From: Lentinula raphanica | Taxonomy: Eukaryota > Basidiomycota > Agaricomycetes > Agaricales > Omphalotaceae | DNA: 64,000 nucleotides | Assembly (NCBI GenBank): GCA_027919835.1 | Contig: JANVFP010000008.1 | Coordinates: forward strand, 1 to 64,000 | Reading direction: 5' to 3' | Shown here: positions 57,500 through 64,000 of the stretch, piece after piece | How positions within the stretch are numbered: position 1 is the stretch's first letter | Layout: each line of letters opens with the position of its first letter | The notes under the pieces: generated by a model | Database searches by the model: none | The model's input: the letters and a program-made list of their open reading frames with translations, nothing else | Told to the model about the DNA's origin: nothing | Program-made: the position numbers and the translations under genes

Positions 57500-58693
57500 A
57501 CCGCACGCCAGTCTGGGTCGGGTTTCCATTTGGCAGTTTCGGTCGTGGGCACATTGGCTTCCTTGAGAGCATCAAAGACGGTGAATCCACCATGGGAACC
57601 GACGATGGATTTGTCTTTCTTGAGGATGTCGGCCACCGGTTTCGCGCCTTTGTGGCCGTTCTTGCCTGTCCAGAAGACAGGAGCCCTGGTGAGTGTGGCA
57701 GAGTTGGTTCGGAGGTGGTTGATGAATGTTATGGCCGCACTAAGTATGTTGTTCACTGGATCAGCACATGAAGACTTGACCAAATCCAAAAAAAACGACT
57801 CGTACGCTGAAACGGCCTTTGGCGTACGCCTTTCGATGATGCTCTGCGAAAAATACAGTAAGTTTTCGGGTATTTCCTGGATTGTGGCAATTGTGATAAC
57901 TAACCTCTAGGAGTGCTCGTGCTTCTACACCCGCCGCAGGTGCACAATCATCGAGGTCTTCAGCTCCAGTCGGCATCGCCGTCGTGGCGGAGAAGAATAG
58001 AGCTGCAAGCGCAAAAAGAACAGAGGGACGCATGATTTCTTGATATGATATGTGTTGGGTGAATAATTCCTGGTGGGCGAGGTTAGTGAACATCACTGAA
58101 ACTCGTAGAGACAATGCATACTGACAACTTTCGAGAGAAAGGGATGTGTAAAAGGCAATAGCAGCTGTTTAGGCTTGGTGTTGTGCTGTGTAAATCAAGG
58201 CTCGACCTAATTCAAAAGGTGTATCGTGAGTGCCAGGTTTACAGTCAGGTAGAACCACTGGTTGACTCTTACCAGCGATGTCTTGAGTATTCGACGTCTC
58301 AAACGTAGTGAGGATATCAAGTCGTAGCTCCTGGTATTTGTACCCAGCGACCCGGGAGATATGGGGAGACCAGAGTGTTAAAGCATGAGTTGGTCTACAA
58401 CCAGAAGGAGTTGCGAGCTCTGCCAAAGTCCAATCGCGGGATGGCGAAATTGACTGTTCCAGCTATAGCTTCATACACAACATATTCAAGTCATTGTCAG
58501 CAAAGTCCGATTCATAGAGCTTCCTATCATCTCAAACCCATCGAATTCGAAATTCACCGTGCATACTACACCAGGAATACAACGCTCATGCCAAAGTAGT
58601 TCCGCAACTACAGTTCTAACAAGCCAAGATCCTCTTCTTGTGACTCATCTATTCACAAATCCGCCCGAATAAAGGCTTCTTTTCCTGCTGTCT

Positions 58694-59253
58694 TCACACC
58701 CACTGGACTTTCGTGTTTCTCAACCGCGTCCCGCCGCGTTCATGTCCGCGATGCTGTGAATGTCTATGAATTTGGGCGCCGCCAAGAACTACTTTGAACA
58801 GCGCAGACAAGAGAGGATTGGGGTTTGAGCCCAGAGTTGTCGATACGATACGCTCTCCGAGCGCATAAGCATATGTCAGGCTCTCACAGAGCTCCGGATT
58901 CCATATCTGGTACTTGGCCCGGTCGTATAACGTTCCATGTATGTCGGTTACTAATTTTTGAACCAGAATTTGGATTTGAACTAATGTTCTTCGCTTGGGA
59001 CTCGGTGAAGCTCCCAATTGATACCTGAGTGAAGAGGTTAGATCTTGCCACCGTGATTCAAACATTGTCTTGCTCTTTCCTCTGCATCTCCCTCAAGTCT
59101 TCTAAGGCAACGAAGGATAAGCCTCTCTTTTGGAAGAATGTCGTTGAGAATCTGTCGTCGAGTACGCCCATCTGTTTCAGTTTCGACATTCGCCGACACT
59201 GAGAGCCTGGTATCGTTATTTTGCACAGGAGAGTTTTGGAAACTCGTGCACAT
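58694..59253 (-). pseudogene. hypothetical gene fragment with MYND-gene-like N-terminus
   Basis: MCTSFQNSPVQNNDTRLSVS at 59253 parallels the start of the MYND gene at 62690 (SLQNSPVRNNDTSLS, then ETDGRTRRQIL.D.L), including promoter sequence. The C4 finger does not follow. A second segment on the same strand (59065-58694) reads LYDRAKYQIWNPELCESLTY and is mirrored at about 60640-60790. Likely gene remnants mixed by duplication. Confidence 0.35.
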
Positions 59254-60609
59254 GGTGGAACCTCGTAGACAGATATGAGCGAGTTAGACAGACCTGAAAT
59301 TGCGGCAGGTCACTGGACATCATTTCCTATGTTGTGTACTTTCGGCGTCACAACGTGAAAAGTTCGGGCAATACAAGTTCCATTCCTTTTCCGAGTCCCC
59401 CCGAATTCGAAATTCATACAAGTTGAAGATGCTTCCTGGTGGCTGCATACACGCCATACACAGTACCTGGTAAACATTGTACTTTATAGGCGTTCGCCGT
59501 TTCGACATTTCCGGTCTCCTCGTCAGTGACCATGGTGAGTCACTTCGGAGTAAGAAACCGAAAATGGTCTTACTTAGTACATAGTGACAGTACTGTGGAC
59601 CCATACGAGTTAACGTTCAGATCCCTTCACTTTGTGGTTGATTGGGTCTCTTTTTTTCGAGACTGCATGAGGCGGGCCACTTGTAAGCCTTTGTAAGCCC
59701 AACCGTTTCTGCCATCGCAATCAAAGATTAGCGCTTAGCATTCAATCCATATACTGTCTGGCATAGTCTGGCATCTTCTGGCATCTGCAAACATTATGAA
59801 TGGCTCATTGAAATTCTTCATTCTCGAGTTTCTGATAGACTCAACATATTCACTCATATTCATTGTTCAACTTAATCGACGAGATTCCTCCGAAGATCTT
59901 CATGAATTGAGTTACATATACAAGTGCTACAATACAGTTGCAAATTACACTGGTTTATCACCTTACTCCTATTCCGGCTGCACTGTGTACATCCTATGTT
60001 ACTAGCTGAATCATCCGATGATGTCTCTCCGGGAGTTCTCAGTTCTTGATTTCCGCGTTCGTATGAATCGGATGATCCACCATCTCTTGCGAAACGGGAT
60101 GATGATAATAGTAAATACTAGTTGGCTGGCCTCTGGGAGTAACGATACGATTGAACTTTCGGTCTCGGAACGTGAGTCGAGCGATGAGCCCAGGGTGTGG
60201 GCGTGATAAAATTACACAGAAAGGATCGAAGAAGGAATTCAACAACAAAGGGTACTGAGCCTCGTCAGAGTCCCCAACGCCCCAAGTGACTCACTTAGAA
60301 TACGAGTTGGCAAATAGCACTGATGTATGTAGTAATTCCCTGCGCATCTGCAATTACAATAAGGTGGACCGTTAGTCTTGGAGGAGACATGTTCATCGAC
60401 GTTCCATTGCTCAGGCCGCAAAGACTTGTGCGACATGCAGAGAAATCGAGAAGAAGAAGAAAAACGGCGTCGTTCCTAGTCGAAGGAACCAACAGCCTAT
60501 CGTTGTTTTTGAGATATCCAGCTGAGTGTGAGCTTCACCAAATCCCCCCCGAGCAAAAGAACATTGGATAGAATCCCCAAGTTGATGCTCACGGAACGTT
60601 CAAACCTTG
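59254..60609. other. unique centre of the inverted duplication, no gene recognised
   Basis: Short ORFs only. 59254-59320 still matches the MYND promoter at about 62630-62690 in inverted orientation. Nothing else identified. Confidence 0.45.
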
Positions 60610-62447
60610 GTAACCCGACATGCCATGGAGCGGCTATACGACCGGGTCAAGTACCAGATATGGAATACGGAGATCTGTGAGAACCTGAGTTTCCCTTGTG
60701 CCCCTCGTAAAGCGTATCGCTTTCGAGGACTCACTCTATACCCAAACTCCAGTCCTCTCCTGTCTGCATTAGTCCTTGGCGGCGGCCCCTGAGGTCCATA
60801 GACATTCCTAGACATTCACAGCATTGCGGACATGAACCGGGGCGGGACGCCTTTCCAGAAACACGAAATTCCGGTAGGTGTGAAAAGAGTAGGACAAGAA
60901 GCCTTTATTCGGGCGGATTTGTGAATAGATGAGTCACAAGAAGAGGATCTTGGCTTGTTAGAACTGTAGTCGGGGAATTGCTTTGGCATGAGCGTTGTAT
61001 TCCTGGTGTAGTATGCACGGTGAATTTCGAATTCGAAGGATTTGAGATGATAGGAAGCTCTGTGAATCGGACTTTGCTGACGATGACTTGAATATGTTGT
61101 GTAAGAAGCTATAGCTGGAACAGTCAATTTCACCATCCCGCGATTGGACTTTGCAGAGCTCGCAACTCCTTCTGGTTGTAGATACAGATTACATCTCAAT
61201 CCAACTCATACTTACCACTCTGGTCTTCCCATATCTTCAAGGTCTCAGGTATAAATAGTAGGAGCTGCAAGCTGATATCCTCACAACGTTTGAGACGTCG
61301 AATACTCAAGACATCGCTGGTAAGAGTCAACCAGTGGTTCTACCTGACTGTAAACCTGGCACTCACGATACACCTTTTGAATTAGGTCGAGCCTTGATTT
61401 ACACTGCACAACACAAAGCCTAAACAACTGCTATCGCCTTTTACACATCCCTTTCTGTCGAAAGTTGTCAGTATGTATTGTCTCTACAAGTTTCAGTGAT
61501 GTTCACTAACCTCGCCCACCAGGAATTTTCACCCAACACATATCATATCAAGAAATCATGCGTCCCTCTGTTCTTTTCGCGCTTGCAGCTCTATTCTTCT
61601 CCGCCACGACGGCGATGCCGACTGGAGCTGAAGACCTCGATGATTGTGCACCTGCGGCGGGTGTAGAAGCACGAGCACTCCTAGAGGTTAGTTATCACGA
61701 CTGCTACAATCCAGGAAATACCCGAGACTTACTATATTTTTCGCAGAGCATCATCGAAAGGCGTACGCCAAAGGCCGTTTCAGCGTACGAGTCGCATTTA
61801 ATTTGGTTCAAGTCTTCATGTGCTGATCTGAAACAACATACTTAGTGCGGCCATAACATTCATCAACCACCTCCGAACCAACTCTGCCACACTCACCCGA
61901 GCTCCTGTCTTCTGGACAGGCAAGAACGGCCGCAAAGGCGCGAAACAAGTCGCCGACATCCTCAAGAAAGACAAATCCATCGTCGGTTCCCATGGTGGAT
62001 TTACCGTCTTCGATGCTCTCAAGGAAGCCAACGTGCCCACGACCGAAACTGCCAAATGGAAACCCGACCCAGACTGGCGTGCGGTGTGTGGAGCATTTGC
62101 AGAGTACGCGAAACCGGCGGATAAGAAGGCGCATTTGGTGTATGGGCCCGAGTACGACAAGGTACATAATATCTGGGCAGACGATGAGTGGCCTGCGTTG
62201 GAGAAGAACACGGCGGTGACTGAGGTGCATACGTATGAGATGAAGTCGGATGGGAAGACGTGGACGGATAAGGGGGAGATCAAGGCTAGTAAGAAGGGAA
62301 GTCCAGTACACTCGGCCAACAATTCTCCACACGCTTCGGATGTTGAGTAGATATATTGCGCTGGTTTTTTGTGACTACTTGAGCGTAGTGTAGTAATGGT
62401 CACGACGAGTCATCAGGCTTTTTACTTTTCCTGGTTCGCGCGACACC
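60610..62447 (+). repeat. inverted duplication, right copy
   Basis: Reverse complement of 55124-58957 without the transposon. It differs by scattered substitutions and small indels. Confidence 0.85.
61558..62350 (+). pseudogene. secreted ADP-ribosyl-cyclase-like protein, copy 2, frameshifted
   Basis: Same structure as the minus copy: signal peptide exon from ATG 61558 (MRPSVLFALAALFFSATTAM), intron GTTAGT..CGCAG (about 61687-61746), then the mature domain to TAG 62348-62350. Compared with copy 1, two bases are missing near 61832 (after the SSCAD codons), which sends the frame into a TAG at about 61843. The rest of the domain remains readable in the next frame (APVFWTGKNG, GFTVFDAL, DWRAVCGAFAEYA, AVTEVHTYEM). 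With no insertion it shows the undisturbed target site of the transposon in copy 1. Function as inferred for copy 1. Confidence 0.5.
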
Positions 62448-62689
62448 GTAGGTTCAATGGTTCATGGGGGTCGGAGGGAATTGATGTGAGAGATTGGAAC
62501 AAAATGTTTGCACTGATAAGCGCTCAAAATCAACCAGATTTGTCTTTCCCTCCGAAAATCCTCCGCTAGCCTCCGCTTAGCCTCTTTTCTTGATCCAACA
62601 TTTTCGCCGAATGTACAGAAAAGGATAGACAGTGACCTGCCGCAAGTTCGGGCTTGTCTAATTCTCATTTCTGTCTACGAGGTCCCACC

Positions 62690-63861
62690 ATGAGTTTGCA
62701 AAACTCTCCTGTGCGAAATAATGATACCAGCCTGTCGCCGAATGTCGAATTTACCGAAACAGATGGACGCACTCGTAGACAAATTCTCGATGATCTTCTT
62801 ACCAGATGCTCAAACCCTAGATGCACAACAAAAACAAGACGAGGGAATCTCAAGCTTTGTTCGCGATGTAAAATTGTACGGATGCAGCCCATTTTTCGTG
62901 TGCGATTAGGTGCGATTGACAAGATAACCTTACTACAACAGGACCGATACTGTTCTCAAGACTGTCAAAGAGCAGACTGGGCTTTTCATAAAACGATCTG
63001 CAAGACTACATCGTCCATCGTTTCCCTCGCTTATCGCTTTGCCCAACATGCTCTTGCTGTGGACGACTTCATCTGCAGATTCATCATCTATGCCATCATC
63101 GCGCTCGATCTAACTACCAATCCCAATGCGTGGAAGGACCTTCTCATACTCGTACCCATAACTGTTTCTCCAGTCGCTCGACCTTCCGCAGTTTCGTCAT
63201 CTGAACGTGGCAAAACTGAACTCGCCTTTCACATGGATCGTTTCCAAGTGGTTTCTCAAGATTCATTCGGCCTTGCGATGCGGCGAACTACGGAGGCGAG
63301 CATGAGAGAGGCAAAGGCGAAGGGTTTGGCCGATACGGTCCCTCTTGTCACGTTTCTATTCGCGCCTTATGATAACCAAACCAAGGCCCAATTAGGACAT
63401 CGGAGCTTCCTGTATAAATCTGAATGCACTGTGGAGAAGACTATGGCAATACATGAAAGCATGCTCGAGGAGGTACGCACTAATTTCAACACCACGATGA
63501 CCAACGACTTGTTGGATCCCTGGTTAGTCGAGATGAAACACCTTCTGAACAAGGACAATGTGGACATCATCAGGGTGTACGTTCTTTTCTGAGAGTCATC
63601 TGGTCGTTCTTCTTATTCCCTTCTTTCTTTTGCAGAGCTATGAATGATGATGTTCAGAACGATACAAACAATGCGATGAACCTGCGTGGAGTAAGCATCG
63701 GTTCATGTGTATTCATTGCTCTTCTCCTGATCATACATATATTTACAGTATCTGAGGGTCTGAGGAATTCGGGCGACCGTGACCTAGTAGAAGAAGATCA
63801 CTATGAATTGAAATGTTCTGTAGACTGCCGAATATTTATAAAACGGAAAGCCTTCGCATAG
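62690..63861 (+). CDS. MYND zinc-finger protein
   Basis: Starts MSLQNSPVRNNDTSL at 62690. Exons 62690-62875 and 62942-63576, then 63636 onward with a further intron (GTAAGC at about 63688). The finger reads CSNPRC, LCSRCK | YCSQDCQ and HKTIC, that is C-x4-C, C-x2-C, C-x3-C, H-x3-C with W between, the MYND pattern. It is divided by a 66-nt intron that is a multiple of three and lacks stops, so retention would keep the frame but separate the cysteines. The remaining about 210 residues are helical and match no domain I know. MYND fingers bind proline-rich peptides. Last exon boundaries are uncertain; the end at 63861 (RKAFA) is tentative. Confidence 0.7.
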
Positions 63862-64000
63862 TTTGTGCACTGTTCCTCTATGACCCAAGACGGTGCATTG
63901 AAGTTGGCGCTCACCTTGATCCACTTAACACACATCAAACGACGACGACGAATCTGAGGCCCAATACTGCTAGATGTAGAACTTTGGTCCACGGTTACAA
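63862..64000. other. window end, nothing recognised
   Basis: No feature supported. Confidence 0.5.

Larger units (their letters stand above)
55220..58033 (-). pseudogene. secreted ADP-ribosyl-cyclase-like protein, copy 1, split by a transposon
   Basis: ATG at 58033-58031. Exon 1 encodes a signal peptide (MRPSVLFALAALFFSATTAM). A GTTAGT..GCAG intron follows (about 57908-57850), then a mature domain of about 190 residues. That domain has APVFWTGKNG, GGFTVFDAL, PDPDWRAV, then (after the insertion) GAFAEYA and AVTEVHTYEM, stop at 55222-55220. This order (FW, FT..D.L, DW, FAE.A, EVH with a candidate catalytic Glu) resembles the CD38/ADP-ribosyl cyclase fold as I recall it. That would be a secreted NAD-consuming enzyme, but the link is inference. 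The coding sequence is interrupted after the DWRAV codons by a 2009-bp element. Confidence 0.5.
55124..58957 (-). repeat. inverted duplication, left copy
   Basis: Mirror of 60610-62447 (about 1.83 kb once the 2-kb insertion at 55491-57499 is set aside). It covers the CD38-like gene, its promoter and part of a neighbouring hypothetical gene. Confidence 0.85.

Noticed and set aside
61808..62403. 174- and 195-codon minus-strand ORFs opposite the cyclase-like gene
   Set aside because: The + strand carries signal peptide, intron signals and duplicated coding pattern; the minus ORFs have none of these.
1..64000. tRNA or rRNA genes
   Set aside because: No cloverleaf with internal A and B boxes and no rRNA-like segments were noticed by eye; a tRNA scan would be decisive.

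Overview
The window looks like a transposon-rich stretch of a mushroom-forming basidiomycete (Agaricomycetes-like) genome. The grounds are short GT-AG introns of about 50-80 nt, a DUF6535-like/ankyrin membrane protein, a fungal multi-pass membrane gene of basidiomycete type, a MYND-finger gene, and a dense mixture of hAT, Tc1/mariner, PIF/Harbinger and Ty3/Gypsy elements. I found no bacterial operons, rRNA, tRNA or CRISPR arrays. All family assignments come from motif reading; no database search was possible.

Layout. 1-553 is the 3' end of a hAT transposon. 902-23372 is a nest of elements: a palindromic transposon (CACTG ends, TAG target duplication, arms of about 800 bp) whose right arm was hit by a roughly 20-kb Ty3/Gypsy retrotransposon (3088-23284). 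That retrotransposon carries gag, protease and RT-RNaseH-integrase on the + strand. Between pol and the 3' LTR it also carries two multi-exon genes on the opposite strand. It has itself received two MITEs (both in gag) and a 3-kb palindromic element (in the first antisense gene). Its 5' LTR lacks the 3' half, including the TATA box.

23376-25698 is non-coding apart from a MITE. 25699-32362 is a giant gene: a DUF6535-like membrane domain followed by roughly 50 near-identical ankyrin repeats, with a one-base frameshift in an A-run. 32530-38268 holds decayed Tc1/mariner and hAT transposases, the hAT split by a second long palindrome related to the first. 40609-41667 is a five-exon multi-pass membrane protein. 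44327-47439 is a nearly complete PIF/Harbinger element with its SANT/AT-hook protein and DDE transposase. 49154-52848 is a decayed copy of a large basidiomycete repetitive gene.

55124-62447 contains an inverted duplication of a small secreted protein gene with an ADP-ribosyl-cyclase-like (CD38-type) residue pattern. One copy is split by a 2-kb transposon, the other is frameshifted. A MYND zinc-finger gene closes the window.

The most notable items are the antisense spliced genes of the Gypsy element and the 15-nt palindrome scattered through it, the long-hairpin element family, the ankyrin array, and the possible fungal ADP-ribosyl cyclase.
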